64,000 nt of DNA from Flagellimonas maritima (GTDB lineage Bacteria > Bacteroidota > Bacteroidia > Flavobacteriales > Flavobacteriaceae), in contig NZ_CP030104.1 of NCBI RefSeq assembly GCF_003269425.1, forward strand, positions 2,413,501 to 2,477,500, in the 5' to 3' direction. The first letter of the stretch is position 1, and each line of letters starts with the position of its first letter. A program made the translations under genes and the position numbers. The notes under the pieces are model-generated. The model was not told the DNA's origin. It saw nothing but the letters and a program-made list of their open reading frames with translations, and did not search any database. Shown here one piece after another: positions 16,215 through 25,078 of this stretch.

Positions 16215-16751
16215 ATGCGTAAACTGGAAAACAAAGAGTTGGAACGATTGGATATAGCTGGTTTTAAGAAAGCTAAAAAAACTCCGATCATATTAATTTT
16301 GGATAACATACGCAGTCTCAACAACATTGGTTCGGTCTTTAGAACTGCTGATGCCTTTTTGGTGGAGAAAATTTATTTGTGCGGAATTACCGCTATCCCA
16401 CCACATAAAGATATTAGAAAAACTGCGTTGGGAGCTACCGAAAGCGTGGATTGGGAATACCGAAAAAATACTTTGGAACTTGTCGAGGAACTCAAAGCTA
16501 CCGGGGTAATGACCTGTGCTATAGAGCAAGCAGAGCACGCTACTATGTTGAATGATTTTAAAATTAATCAAGAACTACCAATAGCGCTTATTTTTGGCAA
16601 TGAAGTAAAAGGGGTTTCGCAAGAAGTGGTTTCGGTAAGCGATGTGGTATTGGAAATTCCGCAATTTGGCACAAAGCATTCCTTGAACATATCGGTAAGT
16701 GCGGGTATTGCAATTTGGGATATTTGGGCGAAATTCAGTGGCCAAAAATAA
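16215..16751 (+). CDS. TrmH/SpoU-family RNA 2'-O-methyltransferase
   Basis: A 178-residue SPOUT-fold methyltransferase without the N-terminal substrate-binding domain of the larger family members. The three trefoil-knot motifs are visible: LDNIRSLNNIGSVFRTADAF, LIFGNEVKGVSQEVV and LEIPQFGTKHSLNISVSAGIA. It should transfer a methyl group from S-adenosylmethionine to a ribose 2'-OH of tRNA or rRNA; the target position cannot be told. I chose the ATG at 16215. An in-frame TTG at 16203 would add 4 residues. Confidence 0.88.
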   Translation: MRKLENKELERLDIAGFKKAKKTPIILILDNIRSLNNIGSVFRTADAFLVEKIYLCGITAIPPHKDIRKTALGATESVDWEYRKNTLELVEELKATGVMTCAIEQAEHATMLNDFKINQELPIALIFGNEVKGVSQEVVSVSDVVLEIPQFGTKHSLNISVSAGIAIWDIWAKFSGQK

Positions 16752-16775
16752 AAAAAGCCCTGAAAAATCAGGGCT
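16751..16775 (-). terminator. Intrinsic terminator of the folK-dNK gene
   Basis: The 8-bp stem AGCCCTGA/TCAGGGCT (16756-16763 with 16768-16775) is preceded on the plus strand by a run of A, which becomes a T-run on the minus strand. It therefore fits a terminator for the minus-strand gene ending at 16867. It may also slow plus-strand transcription from the methyltransferase gene. Confidence 0.75.
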
Positions 16776-16866
16776 AAACATATAGTTTGAGTTAGTTAGT
16801 TCCTCATAAAGAGAGGGCTAATAAAATAAAACCATTCGTTATATGCAAACATTTTCCTAAAATTTC

Positions 16867-18012
16867 TTAAAATAATGATAAAAGAATTTGCTGATCCAAT
16901 TGTTCCAAAATGGTTTCGTAGTCCGATGAATCATTTACAAAATCCATATCACTTAAATCCAGTATCATGCTGTTTTGGTCGGGATGACTTTTTATGAAAT
17001 CGAGATATCCTCTGTTTATTTTTTCCAAGTATGAGCCATTTATGTTCTGTTCGTATCCCCTTCCTCTTTTTTTAATATTTTCCAAGAGACGGTCTGTATT
17101 TTGATAGAGGTACAAATAAATGTCAGGCTTCTTCACTTCTTTGTACATAAAGTTGAAGACCTTGCGATACAAATTAAATTCTTCTTTTTGAAGTGTGATC
17201 TTAGCGAAAATCAAAGATTTAAAAATATCGTAATCACTGACCATAAAACTTTTAAAAAGGTCAAATTGGGAAGTATCATCGGTAAATTGTTGATAACGGT
17301 CAGCCAAGAAAGACATCTCTAATGGAAAAGCATAACGGGAACGGTCTTCGTAGAATTTTGGAAGAAATGCATTGTCGGCAAAACGTTCCAAGACCAACTT
17401 GGCATTAAAATCCTGAGCAATCATCTTGGAAAGTGTCGTTTTTCCCGCACCAATATTACCTTCTATTGCCATAAACTGTAATTTGGAGAAAAGGTCGCGT
17501 CTGTGTTTAAAAAGTCGGTATTTTGATTTTACGATTTTGCTTCGGTCTTTGCATTGTTGTAGCAAATTCCTAATATCCTTGTTAAGAATTGGGTGATAGT
17601 ATTGGGGAGCAATGTCCGCCAAGGGTTTCAATACAAAGTTCCTGTCGCTCATCTTTGGATGAGGTATCTCCAGTTCGTCGTTTTTAATGATTACCTCGTC
17701 ATAAAGGATTATATCGATATCAAGTGTTCTAGACCGATATCCATCCAAATCATTTCGCTCACGGCCAAAATTTCGCTCAATATTCAATATTAAATGAAGT
17801 AACGCTGTGGGTGCCAGTTCTGTCTCGACCATCAAACAAGCATTCAAAAAATCCTCCCCTTCAAAACCCATGGCAGGATTTTCGTAGACCGAAGAAACAC
17901 GTACCACTTTTCCAACTTTTTTTCCAATAGCAAATACAGCTTTTTGCAATGTTAGGTAGCGGTTTCCCAAGTTGCTGCCCAAAGAAAGATATGCCTTGTG
18001 TTTTTGACCCAT
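16867..18012 (-). CDS. folK: HPPK - deoxynucleoside kinase fusion
   Basis: A 381-residue two-domain protein. Residues ~1-150 are 6-hydroxymethyl-7,8-dihydropterin pyrophosphokinase (folate pathway): AYLSLGSNLGNR, FGRERN, RTLDIDIILY, IPHPKM, FVLKPLADIAP. Residues ~180-381 are a deoxynucleoside kinase: P-loop EGNIGAGKTTLSK, LERFADNAFLPKFYEDRSRYAFPLEMSFLADR, and a lid KKRGRGYEQ. The two halves join folate synthesis with salvage of deoxynucleosides for DNA precursors. This fusion is common in Bacteroidota. I use the ATG at 18012, directly before the HPPK domain; an upstream ATG at 18048 is also in frame. Confidence 0.92.
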   Translation of the reverse strand: MGQKHKAYLSLGSNLGNRYLTLQKAVFAIGKKVGKVVRVSSVYENPAMGFEGEDFLNACLMVETELAPTALLHLILNIERNFGRERNDLDGYRSRTLDIDIILYDEVIIKNDELEIPHPKMSDRNFVLKPLADIAPQYYHPILNKDIRNLLQQCKDRSKIVKSKYRLFKHRRDLFSKLQFMAIEGNIGAGKTTLSKMIAQDFNAKLVLERFADNAFLPKFYEDRSRYAFPLEMSFLADRYQQFTDDTSQFDLFKSFMVSDYDIFKSLIFAKITLQKEEFNLYRKVFNFMYKEVKKPDIYLYLYQNTDRLLENIKKRGRGYEQNINGSYLEKINRGYLDFIKSHPDQNSMILDLSDMDFVNDSSDYETILEQLDQQILLSLF

Positions 18013-18052
18013 AATCAAGAAAACAAAGTTAACAGAACATTGCAACAATGGT

Positions 18053-18060
18053 TATATTTG
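18053..18060 (+). promoter_or_regulatory. Candidate -7 box of sppA
   Basis: TATATTTG exactly matches the Bacteroidota -7 consensus TAnnTTTG and ends 22 bases before the sppA start codon. No clear -33 TTG is present at normal spacing. Confidence 0.45.
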
Positions 18061-18082
18061 GGCAAGAATAAAAATTGTTTAA

Positions 18083-19843
18083 ATGAACTTTTTAAGAAAT
18101 CTGTTAGCTTCAATTTTAGGATGTTTGGTGGCGTTTGGACTTTTGGTGATCATGTTTTTCATATTTGCTGCTTTAGTGGGCAGTGCAAATGATGGCGTGG
18201 TAGTAAAGAAAAATTCAGTTTTAGAATTAAGTTTAACCGATCCCATAAAGGATTATGTGGGCAGGGACGAAACCGACCCATTTGCTGGATTATTAAGTGA
18301 TGAAGTGGGATTGGATGATATTTTACATGCAATAGAAGTAGCAAGGGGTGATGCTAACATAGCAGGAATCAGCATTGCCAAAAGTTTTTTGCAAACTGGC
18401 CTGGCCCAGACTCAAGAAATGCGAAAAGCGTTACTTGACTTTAAATCTGAAGGTAAATTTATTTATGCTCATTTCGATTATTGCAACCAAAAGGATTATT
18501 ACCTCGCGACTGTTGCGGATAAAATATATTTGAATCCAGTAGGAGCCATGGATTTTAAGGGATTGGCCACAGAAGTGCTTTATTTTAAGGATTTGCAGGA
18601 AAAAACAGGAATTAAATTGGAAGTAATTCGACATGGCAAGTACAAAGCTGCCGTTGAGCCATTTCTTTCAAATAACATGAGCGAGGAAAATAGAAACCAA
18701 ATAAAGGAACTCATAACATCAATATGGGATACCATGATCGCAGATATTTCAGATGCTCGAAACATAACACCGGAAAATTTGAATACAATAGCAGATACGC
18801 TCGGCGCAAGAAGCCCTGAATATGCTGTAGCTTCCGGTCTTATTGATGATAATTTATATTTTGACCAATATGAGGCATTGATCAGGGAAAAAATTGGTGT
18901 TGACGAGTATGACGATATTAATTATGTAGATTTTGGCGACTATATTCAAGTTGCGAATAAAAAGGGATTGCGTAAGGGAGAAGATAAGATAGCTGTTGTT
19001 TATGCACAAGGTGAAATTATGTACGGTGAGGGAAGCAAGGACGTTATTGGGCAAGGACTGCTTACTACAGCATTGAAAAAAGCGGTGGATGACGAGAGCA
19101 TCAAAGCCATAGTGCTGCGTGTTGATTCCCCAGGGGGAAGCGCCTTGGTGTCAGATATTATTTGGCGCGAGATACAATTGGCAAAAAAAGCAAAACCTGT
19201 AGTTGTTTCTTTTGGAAATATTGCAGCTTCCGGTGGATATTATATTGGTGTTGCCGGAGATAAGATTTTTGCTGAACCAACTACTATTACAGGCTCCATT
19301 GGTGTTTTTGGCGTTATTCCCAATGCGAATGAATTAGCTGCGGACATAGGTATAAATGCAGAACAAGTGGGCACAAATAAAAATTCAGTAGATTATTCAC
19401 TCTTTGAACCAATGAGCGATTCATTCAGGAACGTACTCAAGGAAAGTATAGAAGACACGTATGAGACTTTCTTAAAACGCGTGTCCGAAGGCCGGAACAT
19501 GAGCATGGCCGAAGTGGATTCATTGGCGCAAGGTAGGGTTTGGAGTGGCATTGATGCACAAGAAATAGGTTTGGTCGATGAATTGGGCAGCTTGGATGAT
19601 GCCATTGAAGCTGCAGCCGAAATGGTTGGGATAGATACTTACGGAATAAGAAAGTATCCAAAGTATAAATCTGATTTTGAACGATTTATGGAAGATTTTG
19701 GAGGGGCAAAATCAAAAATTGGAGAAACTTTGATTCAAGAAGAAATCGGTTCGGAAGCCTATAAAATGCTTAAAGAGTTCAAACAGTTTGCAAAGCAGGA
19801 GGGGGTGCAGGCCAAAATGCCTTTTAGCTTAAACATCAAATAA
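18083..19843 (+). CDS. sppA: Signal peptide peptidase SppA, 67K type
   Basis: A 586-residue inner-membrane serine protease that degrades leftover signal peptides. An N-terminal membrane anchor (ILGCLVAFGLLVIMFFIFAALVG) precedes two tandem Clp-like domains, as in the E. coli 67K form. The catalytic Lys is expected in HGKYKAAVEPF (first domain) and the nucleophile Ser in GNIAASGGYYI (second domain), near RVDSPGGSALVSDIIW. Length fits the family. The next gene starts 3 bases after its stop, so the two are likely co-transcribed. Confidence 0.94.
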   Translation: MNFLRNLLASILGCLVAFGLLVIMFFIFAALVGSANDGVVVKKNSVLELSLTDPIKDYVGRDETDPFAGLLSDEVGLDDILHAIEVARGDANIAGISIAKSFLQTGLAQTQEMRKALLDFKSEGKFIYAHFDYCNQKDYYLATVADKIYLNPVGAMDFKGLATEVLYFKDLQEKTGIKLEVIRHGKYKAAVEPFLSNNMSEENRNQIKELITSIWDTMIADISDARNITPENLNTIADTLGARSPEYAVASGLIDDNLYFDQYEALIREKIGVDEYDDINYVDFGDYIQVANKKGLRKGEDKIAVVYAQGEIMYGEGSKDVIGQGLLTTALKKAVDDESIKAIVLRVDSPGGSALVSDIIWREIQLAKKAKPVVVSFGNIAASGGYYIGVAGDKIFAEPTTITGSIGVFGVIPNANELAADIGINAEQVGTNKNSVDYSLFEPMSDSFRNVLKESIEDTYETFLKRVSEGRNMSMAEVDSLAQGRVWSGIDAQEIGLVDELGSLDDAIEAAAEMVGIDTYGIRKYPKYKSDFERFMEDFGGAKSKIGETLIQEEIGSEAYKMLKEFKQFAKQEGVQAKMPFSLNIK

Positions 19844-19846
19844 AGA

Positions 19847-20554
19847 ATGACGCAAAAGGATAAGAAAGCTGCGTTTTCAATCTATCTTTATCTGGGTGCA
19901 ATGTTCATCACGTCTTTGGTGGTGTCCAATCTTATCTTTCAAAAATTCTTTTTTTGGAAACCATTTGGGGATGTAACCGTTTTTGGGGCTCCACTGTTTG
20001 AAATTTCCGTCGGAATTCTTCCTTACCCCATCACATTTCTGATTACCGACCTGATTTCTGAAATCTTTGGAAAGAAGAAAGCCAACCAAGTAGTAACTGC
20101 AGGTATCTTCGCCTCGGTATTTTCAATGCTCATCATTTTCGTTGCCAATGTAGTTCCTGCTATTCCCGATTCGGGTATCAATGATGAGATTTTTACCAAG
20201 GTTTTTGGACTTTCGCCACTTGGTGTATTGGCATCGATGTTGGCCTATCTTTTTGCGCAATACATCGATATTTCAATCTATCATTTCTGGAAAAGGCTGA
20301 CCAATGGTAGAATGCTGTGGCTTAGAAACAACTTTTCGACCTTTTCATCGCAATTGGTGGATACCTTGACCGTGGTAGGACTCCTATGTGTTTTTGGGGT
20401 ATTGCCATGGGATAAATTCTACGGTTTGGTCATCAGTGGATTTATATTTAAAATATTTATTGCGGCCTTGGACACCCCTTTGCTCTATCTGTTCGTATAT
20501 CTATTAAGAAAAAGATTTAACTTAAAAATAGGGGAGGAGATACCTTTGGATTAA
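19847..20554 (+). CDS. Queuosine precursor transporter (YhhQ/VUT family)
   Basis: A 235-residue integral membrane protein with about six hydrophobic segments. It carries the family pattern LPYPITFLITDLISEIFGKKKA, followed by QYIDISIYHFWKRLT and RNNFSTFSSQLVDTL. The family imports queuosine precursors (preQ0/preQ1) for tRNA modification. It is directly downstream of sppA. Confidence 0.87.
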   Translation: MTQKDKKAAFSIYLYLGAMFITSLVVSNLIFQKFFFWKPFGDVTVFGAPLFEISVGILPYPITFLITDLISEIFGKKKANQVVTAGIFASVFSMLIIFVANVVPAIPDSGINDEIFTKVFGLSPLGVLASMLAYLFAQYIDISIYHFWKRLTNGRMLWLRNNFSTFSSQLVDTLTVVGLLCVFGVLPWDKFYGLVISGFIFKIFIAALDTPLLYLFVYLLRKRFNLKIGEEIPLD

Positions 20555-20590
20555 CAGCTTCTTCTTTATTTTGCCATAAAATATTCAAGT

Positions 20591-23305
20591 ATGAAGAAAA
20601 AAGTCCTAAAGATTACTGGAATAACCCTACTCGTTTTTATTGTGTTGATAGCAGCTATACCTTTTTTATTGGAAGGCAAAATAGCGGATATCATAAAGAA
20701 AAAGGTCAATAGTGGCATCAATGCCACTCTTGATTTTGAAGATGCCAATCTCAGTTTGATAAAAAGTTTTCCCAATGCAAATGTAGAACTCAAGAACCTT
20801 GCATTGGTAAACAAGGCTCCTTTTGAAGGGGATACGCTTTTTGCATCCAAAGAAATTGAACTGAAGATGTCGATAAAAGAACTTTTTAAAAGTGCGGAAG
20901 AACCTATAGCAATTCAGAGTCTTACTATTGATGATGCAAAACTTCACATTAAACTCGATGAGGCCGAAAATGCAAATTATGACATTGCATTGGAAGATGA
21001 TGCAAGTACGGCAACCGCTCCTGATGAAGCCTCCAATAACTTTACCTTGGCTCTGGATTCATACGAAATAACCAATACCGAAATTATATACGATGATTTT
21101 GCCACAGGACTGCACTTGGTTGTTTCTGAAATGAACCACTCGGGTACGGGGGACCTTTCTCTGGAGAACTCAGAATTAAAAACCCTTACCGATGCTTTGG
21201 TTTCCCTTGAAATGGACAGTATCCAATACTTGAACAAAAACAAAATTTACTTGGATGCTCTAATAGGTATCGATTTAAATGAGAATAAGTATTCGTTTCT
21301 GGAGAATAAGGCACTGGTCAATCAATTGCCACTGGTTTTTGATGGATTCATAAAGACAAATGAGGAAAACCAGAAAGTGGATATCACTTTTAAAACGCCT
21401 TCTTCGGATTTCAAAAACTTTTTGGCGGTTATACCAGAGGCATATTCAAAAAATATTGAAGATGTTCAGACTACGGGCAATTTTGAAGTAAGTGGTCAAT
21501 TTAAAGGTATTGTGGACGAAACACATATTCCTACTTTTAATATAAAGATGAATTCGGAAAATGCATCTTTCAAATACCCCGATCTGCCAAAAGCCGTTCA
21601 GAATGTTTTTATCGACACGGAAATCAATAATACTACTGGAAAAAGCGAAGATACTTATGTGGATATCAAGAAACTGTCATTTACCATTGATCAGGATAAG
21701 TTCAATTTAAATTCCAGAATCAGTGATTTATTGGGCAATACCAAAGTAAACGCACACATGGATGGTAGAATAAATTTGGCAAATATTTCCCAGGCTTATC
21801 CATTGCCAGCTGACTATAATCTTAAAGGAATCATGAATGCCGATGTAACTACGGCCTTTGATATGGCTTCATTAGAGAAAAAACAATACCAAAATACGAA
21901 AACGAGTGGCACGGTGAACATCAATGATTTTGAATATGCCTCCGAAGAATTAAAAAACCCTGTTGTTGTAAGTTCGGCAGATTTTACCTTTAACCCACAA
22001 ACCGTTTCCTTGAATTCATTTAACGGTAAAATGGGAAGTACAGATTTCAGTACAACGGGCACATTGACAAATTTGCTTGGATTTATGTTCAATGATGAAA
22101 ATGTTGAGGGAAATTTTAAGCTAACCTCAAATACATTTGCATTGAATGATTTTATGATGGAAGATGAAGAAGCTACAAAAAAAGGAGAACCCAAAGAATC
22201 AGGGGAAACCCCAACTTCCAGTTCGGACGAACGTATTAGAATTCCATCATTCTTGGATTGTACTATTGATGCTTCTGCAAACACCGTATTGTATGATAAC
22301 TTGAGCTTAAAGAATGTAGAAGGAACTTTAACGATAAGTGATGAAACAGCGACACTGAAAAATTTCAAATCCAATCTCTTTGGTGGAGTATTGGGTGTGG
22401 CGGGCTCTGTGTCCACAAAAGGAAAAACCTCCACTTTTGATATGGATTTGGGCATGAACGATTTCAACATTGGGGAATCCTTTAAATCATTGGAAATGTT
22501 TAAGGTGTTGACCCCGATTGCAAAAGCACTTGAAGGCAAGCTCAACTCCGATATTAAAATCTCTGGAAATCTCAAAGAAGACTTTACGCCAAATCTAGCA
22601 ACAATATCCGGAGGTTTGATCGCTGAGCTACTTTCTACCCAAATAGATACGGATAATGCACCATTATTGTCCGCTCTGGGCAGCAAGCTTAATTTTTTAG
22701 ATATTAAAAACTTGGATTTGAGCGATCTTAAAACAGCACTGAGTTTTAAAAATGGTGCAGTTAATGTAGAGCCTTTTACTTTGAATTATAAGGATATTGC
22801 AATCAATGTAGATGGTAGTCACACGTTTGACAGGCAATTGCAATACAAAGCAACTCTAGAAGTACCTGCGAAGTATTTGGGCAGTGATGTGAACAAACTT
22901 ATTGCACAATTGGATGATTCCAGTTTAGAGGATGTAACAATTCCTGTAGTAGCGAGTATCGGTGGAAACTATACAAGCCCAACCGTAAGTACGGATTTAA
23001 GTTCGGGGGTTGCCAAATTGACCAAGCAGCTGGTAGAAATCCAGAAACAAAAACTATTGAATAAGGGCAAAGATAGCGCGAAGGATTTATTGGGCGGAGT
23101 ATTTAAGAACGATGAGAAGGATTCTACCAAAACAAAAACACCTGGTGTAAGGGAAACATTGGGGTCTTTATTAGGAGGGACGAAAAAGGATAGCACAAAA
23201 GTAGACTCTACAGAAATTAAAAAAGATCCTGTAGAAAAAGCGGCAAAATCCATTTTAGGTGGACTTTTGGGTAAAAAGAAAGAGAAAGATACCATTAAAC
23301 AATAA
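20591..23305 (+). CDS. AsmA-like envelope protein
   Basis: A 904-residue protein with one N-terminal membrane segment (ITGITLLVFIVLIAAIPFLLEG), then a long, mostly beta-stranded body typical of the AsmA/TamB-like superfamily (for example SLIKSFPNANVELKNLALVNKAPFEG shortened here to the pattern of the AsmA N-terminal domain), ending in a charged, Lys-rich tail (KGKDSAKDLL, KKKEKDTIKQ). Members bridge the periplasm and are thought to act in lipid transport to, or homeostasis of, the outer membrane. The substrate is unknown. It starts 36 bases after the transporter gene and is followed by an intrinsic terminator. Confidence 0.85.
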   Translation: MKKKVLKITGITLLVFIVLIAAIPFLLEGKIADIIKKKVNSGINATLDFEDANLSLIKSFPNANVELKNLALVNKAPFEGDTLFASKEIELKMSIKELFKSAEEPIAIQSLTIDDAKLHIKLDEAENANYDIALEDDASTATAPDEASNNFTLALDSYEITNTEIIYDDFATGLHLVVSEMNHSGTGDLSLENSELKTLTDALVSLEMDSIQYLNKNKIYLDALIGIDLNENKYSFLENKALVNQLPLVFDGFIKTNEENQKVDITFKTPSSDFKNFLAVIPEAYSKNIEDVQTTGNFEVSGQFKGIVDETHIPTFNIKMNSENASFKYPDLPKAVQNVFIDTEINNTTGKSEDTYVDIKKLSFTIDQDKFNLNSRISDLLGNTKVNAHMDGRINLANISQAYPLPADYNLKGIMNADVTTAFDMASLEKKQYQNTKTSGTVNINDFEYASEELKNPVVVSSADFTFNPQTVSLNSFNGKMGSTDFSTTGTLTNLLGFMFNDENVEGNFKLTSNTFALNDFMMEDEEATKKGEPKESGETPTSSSDERIRIPSFLDCTIDASANTVLYDNLSLKNVEGTLTISDETATLKNFKSNLFGGVLGVAGSVSTKGKTSTFDMDLGMNDFNIGESFKSLEMFKVLTPIAKALEGKLNSDIKISGNLKEDFTPNLATISGGLIAELLSTQIDTDNAPLLSALGSKLNFLDIKNLDLSDLKTALSFKNGAVNVEPFTLNYKDIAINVDGSHTFDRQLQYKATLEVPAKYLGSDVNKLIAQLDDSSLEDVTIPVVASIGGNYTSPTVSTDLSSGVAKLTKQLVEIQKQKLLNKGKDSAKDLLGGVFKNDEKDSTKTKTPGVRETLGSLLGGTKKDSTKVDSTEIKKDPVEKAAKSILGGLLGKKKEKDTIKQ

Positions 23306-23353
23306 TCTGGTATTTGGTTTGTCAGTTGTGAAATAAATACATTTTGATTATCA

Positions 23354-23387
23354 AATGAAGGGCTTTTTAAGTCCTTCATTGTTTTTT
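23354..23387 (+). terminator. Intrinsic terminator of the asmA-like gene
   Basis: The 8-bp stem AATGAAGG/CCTTCATT (23354-23361 with 23373-23380) is followed by G and six T. It overlaps the 3' end of the convergent methyltransferase-like gene, which stops at 23376. Confidence 0.75.
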
Positions 23388-24152
23388 GGGTGTACCTACC
23401 AGATATAATACTTTTGTAGCCTTTTCTTTTTTACTACCAATTTTCCAATTGAAACTGCCCTTGTTTTCCAAGGTGTTTACCAAGGATTCCATTTCAGTAC
23501 TTGAATAGGTCCTAAAGCACGAAACCAAACCGTCCCACAATACACAGAGAGGCACTATGGGAATTAGATAAGTAAAGAAAATTCTTGAAATTTTGAAAGG
23601 CCTGATAAATGGTGTAGTTAAAATTACGCTTAGCGGGGATAACAACATCCCGATTATGCTGGCCATACTTCTGTCCTGTACCTCGAAAACTCCGATGCCC
23701 ATTTTGCAATCTATGGCATTCTGAAGTATTTTCTTTGCATCATGAGGCCTAAAATGATGAAATGAAAGAAACATGGACCTGAATCCCTTTAAATTCTTAG
23801 AAACATTTCGCGCATCCACTGGATTTTTAATGTATTCAAAATTGTTCGATAAACTTTTTGTTCGCTTAAAAGCGGGGATGTTCGGATAGTAATCCGTCAA
23901 TAGAATTTTTAAGTCTGGAATATGCTTTTTAAGTTCCTTGTTCAAGGATAGTAGACCGCCACCGCCGCCTGAAGCCAAATCCACAATGGTATCAATCTGG
24001 TTTGATTGTAGCGTTTCTGTCAAAAGTGGTATTATCGGCGAATATATTTTTGCTTTATTTGATAAAAATTGTAAGAAGTCGGTCATATAGTTTCTCAAGA
24101 ATTTTGGAAACCATTCTTGATCCTCAAATTCGAACAAATGAATCCTTTTCAT
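23376..24152 (-). CDS. SAM-dependent methyltransferase-like protein
   Basis: A 258-residue protein with a class I methyltransferase core. Motif I is IVDLASGGGGGL, followed by the acidic strand end KILLTDYYPN and a later strand FRSMFLSFHHFRPHDA. A hydrophobic stretch near residues 165-200 (IGMLLSPLSVILTTPFI, FFTYLIPIVPLCVLWDGLVS) suggests membrane association. The substrate cannot be inferred. It ends close to the AsmA-like gene in convergent orientation and follows the DUF2797 gene on the same strand with a 23-base gap. Confidence 0.7.
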   Translation of the reverse strand: MKRIHLFEFEDQEWFPKFLRNYMTDFLQFLSNKAKIYSPIIPLLTETLQSNQIDTIVDLASGGGGGLLSLNKELKKHIPDLKILLTDYYPNIPAFKRTKSLSNNFEYIKNPVDARNVSKNLKGFRSMFLSFHHFRPHDAKKILQNAIDCKMGIGVFEVQDRSMASIIGMLLSPLSVILTTPFIRPFKISRIFFTYLIPIVPLCVLWDGLVSCFRTYSSTEMESLVNTLENKGSFNWKIGSKKEKATKVLYLVGTPKKQ

Positions 24153-24175
24153 TTTTCTATTAAATGTGTTATTTT

Positions 24176-24979
24176 CTACCCGCTAGAACCTAAATCTAAA
24201 CCTATATAATAACCTTCGCTACCGCGAATATTAAAAACAGTACTATCTTCAAAAATTAAATATTGCCCCTTTATGCCCTTTAAAATTCCTTTGTAGCTTG
24301 GTGTCTTGTCCAAATTCAAGCTTTTTACTTTTTCGGGATATTGTAAAACGGGAAAATCAAGATGCGTCTCTGTTTTTTCGCTTAAAAAATATTTGGAAGC
24401 CTCTTCAGGAATATTGGACTGTAATTTATCACGCCATTCTACTAGATCCACATCTTCAATACGATTGGTGAGCATTTTCTGCCAACTTGTTTTATCACTC
24501 ACATACTCTTTTAGGGCAACTTCCGTGATACCCGCTAAATATCTATTAGGTGCTTCAATAATTTCTATGGCCTCGTGCGCGCCTTGGTCAATCCAACGTG
24601 TAGGTACTTGGGATTTTCGGGTCACTCCAACTTTTACGTTACTGGAATTCGCCAAATAGACAATATGCGGTTGAAGTTGAACCTTTTTTTCATATTCCAG
24701 GTCACGGTCCTCTTTGTCCAAGTGCGCTGTACTCAATTCAGGTTTCATTATCCAATCACCTGCTGATGGAACTTCAAAAAAGCAAGATTTGCAGAACCCT
24801 TGTCTGTAGATGGGCTTGTCCTTTCCGCAATTAAGACACTCAAATTTAATGAAATCAATTTGGAGCTCTTTGTCCAATAACTGGTTCATGTTCAAAAAGT
24901 CGTTTTCAAAAACCAGAAAATATTGAATAGGATTTCCTATTTCGGTTTGCATTTTTCGGAGCACTCCTTCGTAAAGCAT
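24176..24979 (-). CDS. DUF2797 family protein
   Basis: A 267-residue protein of an uncharacterised conserved family. A Cys-rich zinc-ribbon-like segment, CLNCGKDKPIYRQGFCKSCF, is followed by a conserved-looking central part (HIVYLANSSNVKVGVTRKSQ, RWIDQGAHEAIEI, RYLAGITEVALKEYVSDKT) that resembles a GIY-YIG-like beta-sheet: a Y-L strand, then K-V-G-V-T-R-K, where that fold carries its catalytic Arg. I offer that only as a structural resemblance. Function unknown. Confidence 0.78.
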   Translation of the reverse strand: MLYEGVLRKMQTEIGNPIQYFLVFENDFLNMNQLLDKELQIDFIKFECLNCGKDKPIYRQGFCKSCFFEVPSAGDWIMKPELSTAHLDKEDRDLEYEKKVQLQPHIVYLANSSNVKVGVTRKSQVPTRWIDQGAHEAIEIIEAPNRYLAGITEVALKEYVSDKTSWQKMLTNRIEDVDLVEWRDKLQSNIPEEASKYFLSEKTETHLDFPVLQYPEKVKSLNLDKTPSYKGILKGIKGQYLIFEDSTVFNIRGSEGYYIGLDLGSSG

Positions 24980-25078
24980 AGTGGAACAAGTATGTTTTAA
25001 AGCTGATTTGATAATGAACGTCAGATAGCCTATTTTAGCTATACACCTAACGATAATTCTAGGTCAAATATACCTAAA

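Noticed and set aside
21814..22686. A 290-codon open frame opposite the AsmA-like gene
   Set aside because: The plus-strand gene has a signal anchor, family features and a terminator; the reverse frame is a composition shadow rich in Ser, Val and Phe.
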